This document shows positions 23,191-35,424 of a stretch of DNA of 64,000 bases, piece after piece. How positions within the stretch are numbered: position 1 is the first letter of the stretch; every line of letters starts with the position of its first letter. The DNA lies in the NCBI RefSeq assembly GCF_014898055.3, contig NW_023602073.1, positions 85,602,678 through 85,666,677 on the forward strand. The letters are read 5' to 3'. The DNA is from Talpa occidentalis. Lineage: Eukaryota; Chordata; Mammalia; Eulipotyphla; Talpidae. The notes under the pieces are model-generated. The model made no database searches and was not told where the DNA came from. It saw nothing but the letters and a program-made list of their open reading frames with translations. The position numbers were made by a program, and so were the translations under genes.

Positions 23191-25934
23191 TTTTTAAAAT
23201 TCAATTCAAATTAATCATCTAACATTAAATGATCACTTAAAAGATAACGTCTCTCCATATTTGGACATTCAGATTTTGAGGAAGATCTGGGTTCCATATG
23301 AGGTTATCTATCCCCAGATGAGATTCTTAATAGTTATTTGTGAGAACTGCAGAAGTGAAAAGACCGAGTTATTTCCTTAGCTATATTATCACTCATATTT
23401 TCCCTTCACTCCTGGCTCATCATTTATTCTTCTTAGTTACTAAAAATAATCATAGTGTGGAGTAAAAATTTCATATTTTGTGTGATTCTATTATCAATCA
23501 GAATCCAGCTAGGAAATTTTATAATCACTCTGGGCTTTTCAGCAGAGGGAATTTAATGAGGGGAACTGGTCCTATAGGTCATGAAAGAGCCCAGAGGTCA
23601 AACAGGATGGGAAACCAATCCAGAAAATAGCAACATCAGCACCCTGACCCCTCCATTATGTCAGAGGGACAATGAGAGTAGAGATTCTTATAGATCCTAA
23701 AATCTGGGGCTTTATAGAAGGATCTAGAACTGTATAACCACAAAGGAGACACACTTATTGCTAGCTGCATCACCAAAAGCAGAAAGAGAAGGAGAAATTC
23801 TCTTGTAGCATTCCAATTTCCTTTCAGTGTCTACCATCAACCAGATCTACCTGGAAGGTAAGAGGTCAGGAGATCTTAGGAACTGTAATGCCCTAAGATG
23901 CAGAATAGTGGGAAATAAGGGTAAGATGGATGTGGGAACAAAAAAACAATCATCTGACATAGATTATACAACTAACAGGATAAACAAGGTTGTAAAGAAT
24001 CAAAAATCCTTAGAAAAACGTCATCACTTTGGAAATCAGTTCATATCCCTTATGAAGTTTAGTCTAGCCAGTTTTACCTCTAGTGTTGAAATAAAAACAT
24101 TTTTTTTTTGATTGGGCAATAGAAGACATATTTGGCTTTCTATGGTATCATCTTGTATGAAAAATATGAATAATTCAAGGATAAAATCATTCAGATCAGT
24201 GACATGCTCACTCCTTGAGAAGTTGCCAGAAAACAGGGGTAAAAGTATTTCTATACCTTCCATTTCATACTCACTCAGAAATCTCTCTCTAAATAGACAT
24301 AGATATATAGTAGAATAGGTGGAAGAATTATCTATACTCCATAATTGCTAATTCTCTCATCTTCCATTTTATTTTTTCTCTTTTTCTAGAGATAATATGC
24401 TTGAAACTTGTGTAAGTTAAATGCTGCTATGATGTTGCTCAATTCCACTGTATTCTGTTGTGCACCAAGTGTTCTGCTTAAGGATGGAAATTAAAAAAAA
24501 AAACCAAGTGAGACATGATGCCATGGACTTTTTGGAACAGGAAGAGAATATGCAGACAACTGAAAAAGAATTTAAGAGAAGACTACAAGACTCTGTTACA
24601 GGGCAAGGTCAGGGGCACCCCAATACCCCCAAGTCTGCATACACTAAATAGGTTCTGCCATCTGCTGCATTTAGATAAACCACACAGTAGTACATAAGAC
24701 CTTCAGTAGAAAATAACTTTAATACAATCATTGTGCAACAAGAGAGGAGAATAGATAAAATAGTTTCCACATGAAACACCCAGAATTACCCATCCCCTCC
24801 TGGACAAATGCCCAGCCAAGCAGGGTTGGCCCAAAGCAGGATTGCTGAGGCCCAAAAGCTTTCCACAAGTCTAAAGCACCTTCTGATAGGGATCCACTGG
24901 AAAGGGGCAGAAGGGACCAGACAAGTCTGGAAGGAAAAGAGCAAAATCAAAATAATGATAATGACTGCCATTGTCAACCTCCGCATGGGTCTCTCATCCA
25001 TGACTGTTTCAAGTGTCTCCTTCCATGTCCCCCAAGTCCCTGGTACAAGTTAAAAACTGAGAAGCAAGAATAGCTTCATGTCTCTCTATTCCATGTGCCT
25101 CCTCCAGATCCTCTTCTTTATCTTCTTTCCTTATCCCTGTCTTCTGTAGCTTCTTCCTGTAGCTCAGCTCTATCCTTCCTTGGGCAGAACAGGGGACCTG
25201 GAAACTCTACTTTCCCTGGGGATTACCTTGTTACAAAAGTAGTATAGTTTCTATGGCAGACTATTTTTGGGTGGAATATTTTAACAAATTTATAATTGAA
25301 AGTTTATTGATCCTTCATAATGCAGACCTAGTTATACAACAAGGAACCAAAAATGCCATATACAGAGTAATATCCAGGTAAAGATAATTTTGAGATTCTT
25401 TGCACACATAAAAATTGCTATAACATGGTATAATATGCCTTCCATGATTTATTCCTCATTTGTCTTGCTCATCAATTGGGAAGTAGTGTATTAAAGGAGT
25501 GACAGGATTTTTTTTTGACAGTCAGACCCTTCTCTGGTTGACTTAACAAGAATTTTGGTTACTGATCTAGTAGGTGGCACTCACTATTACCAGTTAATTC
25601 ATTGATTAGTTGTTATATAACATGGTATATATTGGACAAAACAGTAATATAATTTCTTGTTGATCATCAGCACAGACAACCTGGGTGAATATTTCTCACT
25701 TTTTCAGGTGACAAAACCAAGGTTCACAGGTAACAAATGCTTTTTCCAGAACCCTGAAATTAGTTGTGGGAAGCCATGTTTGTACCCTCTCCTGACAGCA
25801 TTGACCTGTTTCATTTAATCACATGGTTTCATAAAACCTACTGCTTGATCACAGACAAAGATTATAAATGATCTGATAAAGTTTGATAAAATAAATGATT
25901 TGATAGTGTTTGATAAAATATTTTTTGCCAGATT
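23191..25934. other. Mostly unrecognised DNA
   Basis: 2.7 kb without a confident call. The stretch 23494-23800 ('aatccagctaggaaatttta', 'gagggaatttaatgagggga') has the look of an old repeat I cannot name. Short open frames at 23827-24111, 24460-24651 and 24808-25053 have no family resemblance. A 27-bp tandem duplication lies at 25869-25922. Confidence 0.4.
25869..25922 (+). repeat. 27-bp tandem duplication
   Basis: Units 25869-25895 and 25896-25922 share 'gtttgataaaata' and differ at a handful of sites. Two copies only. Confidence 0.7.
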
Positions 25935-27497
25935 CACCAGCTTTTTAAAATATATTATTTTATTGATGTACCATTGCATTATAACATTACATAAGATATA
26001 TGTGTACATTGTTACTAATGGATATATACACATTAAGTTCACCTCTAAAAGTTCAAATCTGTCCTTCATCCTTCATCCTATTATTGACTCCTTTTTTTCC
26101 TGATTTACTCACCCTCACTTTTTTTAAATTTATTTTTTACACCATTGTTCATTTTTAAACAATATTTGCTTCCTCCACGCCCTTCAGGTGTAGTCCCCAT
26201 AGAATTTCCTTCACCAGTGCACCTGTGCACATCACCACAGTCCCCTGTGCTCCTCCCTCCCTCCCTCTGATCCATCTTCCTCTTCCTCCCCTGAAGGACG
26301 TCTCTGATTTATAATTGTCTGTTTTTGTTTTGTTGTGTTTTGTATTGTAGTTTTTTTTTTTTACACTGATGTTTTATTTGGTTCCTTTATATTCCTTCTA
26401 TAAAGTGAAACCATCTGATATTTTTCTTTTTCCTTCTGACATTTCATTGACCATAATTCCTTCTAGCTCCATCCACATTGCTGCGGATGGCACGAGTTTA
26501 TTTTTTTTGATTGCTGAATAGTATTCCAATGTGTATACATAAAACATCCTCTTGATCCAGTCATCTTATTTTTGGGCATTTGGGTTGTTTCCAGGTTTTA
26601 CCTGTTATAAACAGTGCTGCAACAAACATAGGCTCCCCCACTTTTGATAACCACTGATTGGTATTACAGTCCAAAAGTTTATTTTTGTTTTATTTAGTTC
26701 ACCATTTTTTTTTCTCTACATAACACATATGAGCAAAATCACATGGTGATTGTCTTTTTTGGCCTGGCTTATTTCACTAAGCATAATTCCTTCTAGGTGT
26801 ATCCATGTTGTTGCAAATAACAGGATTTCATGTTTTTCATGACTGAATAGTATTGCTTTGTGTATATATACACCAAATCTTCTTTATCTATTTGTCAATT
26901 GATGGCACTTAGGTTATTTCCAGTTCTTGGCTATGGTAAATAGTGCTGCAATAAACACGTGGATGCACATATTTCTTTGAATTAGTGTTTTGTATTTTTT
27001 AAGTCTAATAGAAGTGGGATAACTGGATTGTATGGAATTTCTATTTTTGATTTTTTGAGGAACCTCCACACTACTTTTTACAATGGCTGCACCATTTTAC
27101 ATACCCACCAGTGTCCCTTCTCTCCATATCCTCTTAACATATTGTTTCTTATCTTTTGGATAAAAACTATTTTCACATATGTGAGGTGATATCTCAGTGT
27201 TATTTTGATTTGCATTTCCCTAATAATAGGAGTTGAACATTTTTTTCCATGTGATTGTTAGCCACTGGGTGTCTTCTTTGGAGAAGTATCTATTCAGGTC
27301 CTTTACCCATTTTCAATAATTTTTTTTTGTTTTTACTGTTGCATATTATGAGTTCTTTATAGATCTGGGATATTAATCCCTTATCAGATGTATGGTATCT
27401 CTAAATATCCTCTTCTACTCAATAGGATGACCTTTTGTTTTGACACAAGTACCTTTTGCTGCGCAGAAATTTTGTTTTTAAATTTGGTATACTACCA
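25935..27497 (-). mobile_element. Old antisense L1, interrupted by a younger L1
   Basis: Left part 25935-26122 is an old 3' UTR. The right part 26633-27497 runs antisense through ORF2: 'gcttatttcactaagcataa', 'ttgtcaattgatggcactta', 'aatagtgctgcaataaacac', 'ttgatttgcatttccctaat', up to 'ttttgctgcgcagaaatttt'. It is full of frame breaks. The younger L1 lies between the parts, so this is one element. Confidence 0.85.
26123..26632 (-). mobile_element. Younger L1 inserted in an older L1
   Basis: 3' UTR with 'aggtgtagtccccatagaat' and the pyrimidine tract 'ctcctccctccctccctctg', then antisense ORF2 end with 'ttgctgaatagtattccaat'. Target-site duplication in the older L1: 'ctcaccctcactttt' at 26108-26122 and 'ctcccccactttt' at 26633-26645 (small indel and mismatch). 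The pre-insertion site reads smoothly through the old L1. Confidence 0.88.
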
Positions 27498-27499
27498 AA

Positions 27500-28815
27500 T
27501 TTGTTTGGTTTCTCAGCAAAGGCATTCTTGAAAGAAATAGAGCAAAAATTACTGATTTATATGGAGCCTAAAATACCCTAAATAGCCAGAGCAGTCCTGT
27601 ATTACAAAGAATGGAGCCATTATACTCCCAGGTGTTAAAGCTATAGTAATCCAAATAGTTTGGTATTGGGATAGAAATAGACTTACATAACTCTGGAATA
27701 GAACTGAGACCTAGATATTAAGGTAAACCTTTGTGGACAGTTAATCTATAGCAAAGGAGACAAGAGTATATATTGGAGAAAGAATGGTGTTGGGAAACTG
27801 GACAGCCACATATAAAGAATGAAACTATTATCTCACACTATGCACAAAAGAACACAAAATGGGCAAATGACTTTTGATCAAGATCTACAAATAACTCATA
27901 TACCTTAACAAAAACCCAATAAAATAATGGGCAGAAGAGCTAAATAAGTACTTCTCCAAAGCAGACATACAGATAACCAACAGTCACATGAAAAAATGCT
28001 CATCATCACTTATCATCAAGGAAATGCAAATCAAGCCCACAAGGAGATAGTCCCTCACAGTGTCTCACACCTGTGAGAATGGCCTATATCAAAAAAGCCA
28101 GTTTTGGTCAGGGTGTGGAGAAAAAGGAACCATATAAAATGTAGCTGAGAATATAGACTGGTCCAGTCCCTATGAAAAATAGTATGGAGGACTCTCAAAA
28201 TATTAAAAATGGATCTACCATATGATTTAGCAATTTAATTCCTAGGTATGTACCTGAAGAGTGTGGGGGAAAAAAAGAATGCAGAAACACTAATTTGAAG
28301 GGAAATATGCACTCTTTATTTATTGTAGCACTCTTTACAATAGCCAAGTTATGGAAGCAACCTAAGGGCCCAAGGACAGATGATTGGACTAAGAGAATGT
28401 GGTGTGATGCTACTCAATTGCAAAAAAGGGTGAAATCTTTTTAGCCATTTGCATAAACATGGATAGAAGTGTAGGGGATAATGATAGGTAAAACAAATTA
28501 GAAGGAGAAAGACAAATACCAGATAATTTCACTCTTATATGGAATATAGAGAAGGAAAGCAAAGAAACTGTCAAAAATAAACCAAAACAAACCCTAGCAA
28601 TCTGATGATAGAGCTGAAGCTACCAGAAGGGGAGGTGGTACATGGGAAGTAAAATGTAGAGGAGGCCAAATGGATTACGGTGGAAGACTATGTATACTTT
28701 GGTGGTGTGTATGGTACAGTGACAATACCTGAAAAGATATGAACCTGTATCCCTGAATCATTTATAGAGTTATAAGCAAGCATTACTTCAGTAAAAAATA
28801 ATGCCATTAAAAAAT
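27500..28815 (+). mobile_element. Older L1, ORF2 3' part and 3' UTR
   Basis: Sense ORF2 from about 'ttcttgaaagaaatagagca' through 'tatagtaatccaaatagttt', 'gagaaagaatggtgttggga', 'aatgcaaatcaagccca', 'gccaagttatggaagcaacc' to a 3' UTR ending 'gcattacttcagtaaaaaat'. Roughly 1.3 kb. Many stops and indels prevent a long frame. It abuts the preceding antisense L1 head to head. Confidence 0.88.
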
Positions 28816-29059
28816 GAAAAGAGAAATATGTTTTGATAATATATTGCTATTTTCTTCAGAAGTGTTTGCATATTTTATTATGCTTATTCATGCCATTAGG
28901 GACTGCTTAAGTAGAGTGGACTATTGACCACTATGTTAAACATTTGAGACTGTCCTGCTTATTAATTTCTTTTTTCTGATTTTATAGGTTTTCTGTTTTT
29001 TACGCTTGCTGCCAAGTCTAATTTCTTATGTGCCAGAGGCTGGGGGAATTAATTAATAA
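28816..29059. other. No recognised feature
   Basis: AT-rich spacer. Confidence 0.4.
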
Positions 29060-29275
29060 TTATGGTCAGCATTTATTGAATATTTACTAGGTGTCCTAAG
29101 TGAATTAGTTTGTTTCATCTCCACAATAATTTAAGAGAAGGGTGATGTAATTGTCCTTACCTACCATTGTATAGATAGGTCTTGGAGATGCTAAATGATT
29201 TTACTTGGGGAGCAAGTAAGAGGATGCAAACAAGTAAGTTGACTCCAGAACTGTTTTCTGCAAGTCACCACAGCA
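29060..29275 (-). mobile_element. MIR, antisense
   Basis: 'gcatttattgaatatttact' then 'aggtgtcctaagtg', 'gtttcatctccacaataatt', 'ccattgtatagataggtctt', 'aagtaagaggatgcaaac' and 'gactccagaactg' keep the order of a full antisense MIR. Confidence 0.65.
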
Positions 29276-30120
29276 TCTTAATATTTGTCTGAAATGAGTA
29301 ATTAATATGAGTAAAGTCCTGTTTGGTTGCATAAACCTGAGTATTTAGCTACTTAGCTATACTACTTGGTATTTATTTACAGGCTTTAAAAGTGTGTTTT
29401 GTTCCCTTTCTTTTTTTCTATATCTATGGCAGGAGATCAAGTGCTCAAAGTGATGAATAATTTTTGCTATATTTCCATAAGTCCTGTTTGTATTTATCAT
29501 GACTGACTTTTCAAAATGTTATGGATTTTAATCTAAGCATTTGATTTTGTACCAGAGTCAAATTCCATCATGGTGACCTTGATCTACTATTTAGAAGTTT
29601 TCCTGTATTTCAAAATACATCACAGTATTTTGTTTTCAAACACAACTTTTCTGTTTGTCAAAGAGACTTCAGCTTTCTGATTCACGCCAATATCTCCATT
29701 ACAGTGACTCTTGTCTAGCATCTTTACTTTCATTATCTTCTAAAAATTGCCTATTTAGTTTCTTTCATTTGAATAAATGTAGCTAAGGATTTGGAATCAC
29801 AGTATGGAAATCTTACCTGGAAATCCTCTCCTGTATTTGTGAATTGAAAAAATCCCTGTAGACATCACTTACCATGGTTTTTTTTTTTTTTTTTTCAAAT
29901 GATGACTTTCTATATATCTGGTTGGGATTTATTCTTTTTATACCTTGACTGCTTCTTCCAGGAGATTGGTAGGTGACGACTTTGAGCTTGACAAACAGGT
30001 CTTTTTTGGGCTTCCAAATTCTCCATATGACTTGCAGAGTTTCTCAATAAATATATTAACATAGTAAATGGAATATTTCTGACAGTCTGGGAAAAAAGTT
30101 GAAAGTAAAACAAGCCTATC
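29276..30120. other. No recognised gene; contains a T-run at 29877-29896
   Basis: The T-run of about 20 could be an antisense retroposon tail. The 200 bp to its right (overlapping antisense frames 29910-30177) match no repeat or protein I recognise. Confidence 0.4.
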
Positions 30121-30131
30121 AGGATTAGATT

Positions 30132-30225
30132 TTTTTTTATGTGATGAGGTGTGAACCTGTATCCCTAAATCATACACAGCAGTGTAGGTCCATGTTACAT
30201 CAATAAATTTGATATAATTTACAAA
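30132..30225 (+). mobile_element. 94-bp L1 3' end with TSD
   Basis: Severely 5'-truncated L1 containing only the last part of the older 3' UTR: 'gtgaacctgtatccctaaat' through 'catgttacatcaataaattt'. Flanked by a perfect 11-bp duplication 'aggattagatt' at 30121-30131 and 30226-30236. Confidence 0.88.
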
Positions 30226-30236
30226 AGGATTAGATT

Positions 30237-30982
30237 ATTTAACAAATTTAATTTATAGGTTGATGAGTATGTTACTACTTAAATACAACAAATTAGTTGA
30301 TGTGGTGAGCAGGAAAGGAAGCGATACATATGTGTTTGATTTAGTCATGATTTTGTAAATTAATTATTATTTTTTAAGTCCTTATATTGATTTCCTCTTG
30401 TATTTCCAATCCAAGCTTGGTCAACCATTTTCTTCTCCCTAGTTGAAAATAATGAACATAAGGAAGAACTGTTTTAAAGGTTTGGTATTCTGCTTTTTTG
30501 GGCTTTCTTTTTCATTCAGATTATAAAGCTCTGTATCTCATCATATTTATCTAAGGAGATGAAAAGGTAAAGCCATGAATGAAGATTCTCCATGCTGTAA
30601 AAGAAGAGTCAAGTGTTTGATTATTGTTACAGTGTAAAATTCCTAAAGCATTGGTTTATTATATTCATTTCTGTGACCATTAGAGAAAATTGGGAGTGGA
30701 GGAATGAATACCAGGTTCTAATTCTAGCCTTGCCTTTTACTCTTCATGGAGAAATCATTTAACCTCTTTGGGATTTAGTTTCTTTATTTGTAAAATGGGA
30801 AAACTGAGAATAAGATTATTAAGGTTTTTTCCATTTCTAATATCTACTGACACCTTCCAGTGTCTAGTAACTTCTAAAATATATGGGCTATTTCTTTTAG
30901 GCTAATACCCAGTCACTCTAGTAACTGACACTTTTGGGGAGTACATACTTCCTCAAGGAGAAACGGCCTCCTTTCAAGCAAG
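30237..30982. other. Unrecognised, with a MIR fragment
   Basis: Nothing recognised outside the MIR piece at 30735-30845. Confidence 0.4.
30735..30845 (+). mobile_element. MIR fragment
   Basis: 'gccttgccttttactcttca' and 'tttaacctctttgggattta', then 'gtttctttatttgtaaaatg' and 'ggaaaactgagaataa', correspond to the MIR core and its 'ctcatctgtaaaatggg' signature. Confidence 0.7.
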
Positions 30983-30994
30983 AGATCTTAATTC

Positions 30995-31625
30995 TCTTTG
31001 TTTTGGTTATTGTCTTTTTTGCTGTGCAGAAGCTCTTTAGTTTGATGTAGTCCCAGCTGTTTATCTTTGCCTTCACTATCACTGCTTTGGGTGATGTGTC
31101 TGTAAAGATGTCTTTGAGGTTCATGTCATGTAGTGGTTTGCCTATATTTACTTCTATATATTTTATGGTTTCAGGTCTTATGTCTAGTTCTTTAATCCAT
31201 TTTGAGTTGTTTTTTTTTGCTCAAGAAGATGTGGTATATATACACAATGGAATATTATGCAGCAATCAAAAAAGATAAACTCATGCAATTTGCAGCAACA
31301 TGGATGGAACTGGAAGGGATCATGTTCTGTGAAACAAGCCAGAAAGAAAAAGAAAAATACCAGATGGTCTCACTTATAGCAGGAATTTAGAAAACCTAAA
31401 TAAGGGACCAGGAAAAAGACTAATTGCAATAAAGTAAAAATCAAAATCAACAAGAAACTATAGACCAGAGATACACTACAGTGGGGGGCAGAGGGAGGAG
31501 AAGAGAGATTAGGGTCAGAATAAGGGGGTGGGAATTGTATGGGAAATATAACCAAAATGAAAATGCATGTATTATGCAAAAATGAAAAATGATATAAGAA
31601 TTATATAAAATAATTTATATAAAAA
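30995..31625. mobile_element. L1 with inverted 5' segment (twin-priming structure)
   Basis: The left 226 bp (30995-31220) is L1 ORF2 in antisense; on the minus strand it encodes 'DTSPKAVIVKAKINSWDYIK' and 'LKSFCTAKKT'. At 31221 the orientation flips to sense ORF2 C-terminus ('YTMEYYAAIKKDKLMQFAAT') and a 3' UTR of the 'gggaccaggaaaaagac' type, ending near 31625. Both parts lie between one perfect 12-bp duplication, 'agatcttaattc' at 30983-30994 and 31626-31637, so they entered as one event. About 0.6 kb of L1 between the segments is missing. Confidence 0.92.
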
Positions 31626-31637
31626 AGATCTTAATTC

Positions 31638-34463
31638 AGTGACCTCTCAAAGGCCTGCAAACAGGGTAAGAGCCATAATATATTCAAGATTCTGGGCAAA
31701 CTGTTTTTTTCCTGAGACATTTATTTAGTAACATTTTAGTGGACTGCCCATCTATTTTATTTCTAGGGACCCTGTAACTTAGCCATGCAAATGATTGCTG
31801 CAGTTTGAGTGATTCTGATTATGATATTACCCTGTTGCCCTTTATGGTAAATTCATTCACTTTATCTTTAGTGACAAAACATTGTCACTCCAGGATCCTA
31901 CCATTCCTACTGAAATCTGTAGGCATTTCAGTGGTAGCATCTTCTATGATACGTGGCTTACAGAATGGCAGATCTTTGCATGGATGCTCCTCTAATTAAT
32001 GTATTTCTCAATGTCTTGGTAAAGGGAGTGCCCTCTGGCAATTTTCAGGGGATGTAGTTGGGGGGTGGGGAGAGTGAAAATCTTATATGACAAATCTGAA
32101 TATAATATCTCCCCTTAAACGTTGGTTTCCTTTCTCTATATTATGTCAGGTTCTGATACCTCCACCTCATTCAAATGAATGTCACAGTTAAGTTCAAGTT
32201 TTAGCCAACAACCAAATAAACTGTTGGAGCCACTTCTAGTTGCATCAGCTACAACATTAAACCTAAAATCTAATGTAAGAGAATGCTTATGAATACATTT
32301 AGGTGGATTCTAGGTTATAGTTTTTTCTCTTTGGTTTCAGGTCCATATTGATATGCAAAATATTTCTTCCTACATCAAACTCTGTCCTTCTCCTTGAGAC
32401 ACAATGGAATCTAATCCTACTTACAGACCTAATGACAGTAAGGGATGTTGGGGTGAGTCTTGAAAAGAATGGACACCCTTTTAAGGCTGCTTGAAGTGAG
32501 GCATTGCATGAGCTCCAAGCCTAAGGATAGCTAATTTCCTTGAATCTTGGAGGACAAGCTGGTTCCACTGGCAAGGACAACTAGTTTCTGCCTGGATGTT
32601 ACTCGAGTGGGGGAGTGATGAGAGGTGAAGCTGACTAAGGGTCATGTAAAAAATTAATTGACCATCATATGTGATAGAACACAATTTCTAGATGACTTAT
32701 GCTCCAGAATTCACATTACCATCTTTCTGAGAAAGAGGTAAGCAGTAGAGACCAAACCAAATCAAAAGAAAGAACCATGATCTTGGGTCATTTTTAAGAT
32801 AATAATGCTGCAGTATCCACTGAGCCTTGTGCTATTCAGTCTTAGGGCCATATTTGTTTCTTGAATGCTTACTTTAGAATAGAGGAACCAAGAATCCTCT
32901 AAATAAATAAATAAATATTAAATAAATACTCAAAATAAAAAAGGCTGAACTCCTATTACAAAGTATTAATTTTCTCAACAAACTTTTGAATTTTACTTTC
33001 TGTTAAGTCAACTTATCTAAGAATTTATTGATTATAGAAACATCACCTGAATTTTTCTTTTGTTTCCTACATTCTTCATGGTTTAACATTCCCCAAAGTC
33101 TGAATCCCTCTTATTTCTATCCCAGCTGAAACATCAGCAGACAGTTTATAAGCCAGAACTGCTCTTGGATATTTCTATTTTTTCTTTCCCAAGCAAAAAG
33201 AAAAAAAAAAATAGCTTTGGCCTTTTGCCTTTTATTGGCGTATAGTTCTCCCTTGTGTATATTTCAAAATCAGCTGCATTGTAATAGCACGATTCTTACG
33301 TTCATTCTTCTCTGCTTTTTTTAAAAAGTTCATTTAAGAATGATTCATCCACTTTACAGACTCATCACTTTTGGACAAGGAAAAGACTCATCATTAGAGC
33401 ATCTGGCTTTATCCTCCCACCTAGGGCCAGAGCGGTCCCCATGATGCATTTGCCAGTGATAATTTTGGTTCATTAAAAAAAATAAATTCAAGTACTAGCA
33501 TTTATAATATTCATTTGGGATTTGAGTGGGAGTAAAAGACCTTGTTTCTGAAAATTTTATTCTTTTCCCATTATAGGTACATTTAACTCCCACCAAAGAT
33601 TTAAGAGTACACACACATGACTAATATTTTGACTTGGTCCCTATTTTCAGAAATTTCATATTTTGGGACTTTAAATTGAATAAATTACCTTCTATAAATT
33701 CTCTTGAAATTAGATATTTTCTGCTTTATATGCATCCATCTTGACGTTCTCTCTTTCTTTGCTTTTTTCTTTTCTTATTTAACATTTGTAGAACCACAGT
33801 AAATACTAAAATATCAAATATTTCCAGTACTTTTTATTGTTTTCACTTTCTTACATGAAAATTGCCCTACATAATTAAAAACAGTGAAATAAATTTCTTG
33901 ATTTTAATTCTTTCTCTATAGCATGTTGACTGATTCAAAAACTATCCCAGTACTTCTTCAGATTCATCTTGGTTTCTGTGTCTTTTGTGAACTTTTGCCC
34001 TGTTAATTAGATCACATATATCTCTCCCAGTCTGCATCTTTTATATCATTTCTAACTTTGGCAATATGTGTTGTATTGCCAGTGTACAGGTACTGGATAG
34101 GTAGATGGATTACTTTTTACATTCTTTTTCTTAAAATTTATGCTTTTTTTTACTCTGGATTTAAAAAAGACTTTAATAATGCAATCTAATTTGATATACT
34201 TATATTTAAACTAAAACACTTGAGGAGTTGTGACTTCATGATTTGAAATCCCATCCTGGTAGAAACACAGATTTTAATTTGTCTTCTCAGTTTCTCTGTA
34301 AGGAATTTTTAATTTGAAACATCATTTTATTATTTAATGGATATAAATTTAGTTATGTACTATGTTAAACTTGAGCACAAAATGTTGTAGAATGCAATTT
34401 CTAGATGCTGAGCTAAATTTTCACTAATAGTGGAAAACTTATTCAGACATTGCCAAGTAATTC
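31638..34463. other. 2.8 kb without recognised features
   Basis: AT-rich, no gene or repeat family recognised. A small (AAAT)n patch lies at 32901-32935. Frames at 31805-31999 and 32481-32684 look fortuitous. Confidence 0.4.
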
Positions 34464-34479
34464 AGTCCAGTGATTTTTT

Positions 34480-34818
34480 TTTTAAGTTTTCTTTTTTTTT
34501 TTTAATCTTTTTTTTTTTAATAGAGGCATGTTTTTATTTATTTGTTTGTTTGTTTGTTTTTTTGTTTATACATGCACTGGGTACAGTCAGAAGCGCGGGA
34601 GGGTGAGAGAATTCATCAGAGCCAGAGCGGGGAGCAGAGCAGGCAGAAGGACCGAAGTACACTGCTGAGGGGAGCAGTGGGCGGCAGGAGAGGTCTGCGC
34701 GCCATGTGAGACCCTCCTCCGGTGGCCGGGGAGCAGCCGGGGATTGAACCGGCGCCGCAGAGGCTCTGCGTGCAGCTTCGCAACCCAGCACTCAACTGCT
34801 GCGCCACCGGGGAGGCCC
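34480..34818 (-). mobile_element. T+ SINE, young subfamily
   Basis: Antisense copy with an unusually long T-rich tail region (34480-34570, including (TTTG)n) and ending 'gccaccggggaggccc'. Perfect 16-bp target-site duplication 'agtccagtgatttttt' at 34464-34479 and 34821-34836. Confidence 0.97.
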
Positions 34819-34924
34819 TGAGTCCAGTGATTTTTTAATTAAAATTCAGAATTAAATTTTCTTAAAGTTCAACTCCTAAGATCTATTGAGGCTGATCTCT
34901 TTCTCTTTCTTGTCCTGCCTGCTG

Positions 34925-35065
34925 TCTATTTCGAGACGTATGTGTGCATGTGTTTATATATGTGTTTTGTGTATGTTATGTTGTATATTGTGTTTATGTG
35001 TGTGATCGTGTATAGGTGTGTGTTTGTGTGTATGTGTGTGGTTGTGTTAGGGTGAGTGCTTATGT
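34925..35065 (+). repeat. Imperfect (TG)n-rich tract
   Basis: About 140 bp built from TGTGTG, TATGTG and TTTGTG variants with interruptions. A decayed TG microsatellite. Confidence 0.85.
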
Positions 35066-35424
35066 AGGTACATGTGATGGGAGAAGAGTCTACTTCCATC
35101 ACTGGTCACACATTGGTCACACATTGGTGGTGCAGAGGACTTGCTTTTATTTGGTCTCACAGGTTTGTTACTTTGTGTGACATCTGTGCTTGTTTTTTGC
35201 CACTGTATACTACTGCTTGCATCACCACTTGTTAGGATCCCTGGTTAGGATGGTAGTATTTAGTGCTCTAGTAGGTGGTCATTTAGGTAGTCTGAGGGTT
35301 TCCTGGGGGCCTTGTGTGAGTGGCATTCCTGATTCCCCCCTTCAAAGCTAGGCCACCCGCTGCTCTGTGAGGGGATTGCTGGTGTTTTGGCTTATTCTTC
35401 CAGGTAGTCTCCTAGCTGTTGCCA
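35066..35424. other. No recognised feature
   Basis: Moderate-GC spacer. A short direct repeat 'ggtcacacattggt' occurs twice in tandem near 35104-35128. Confidence 0.4.
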
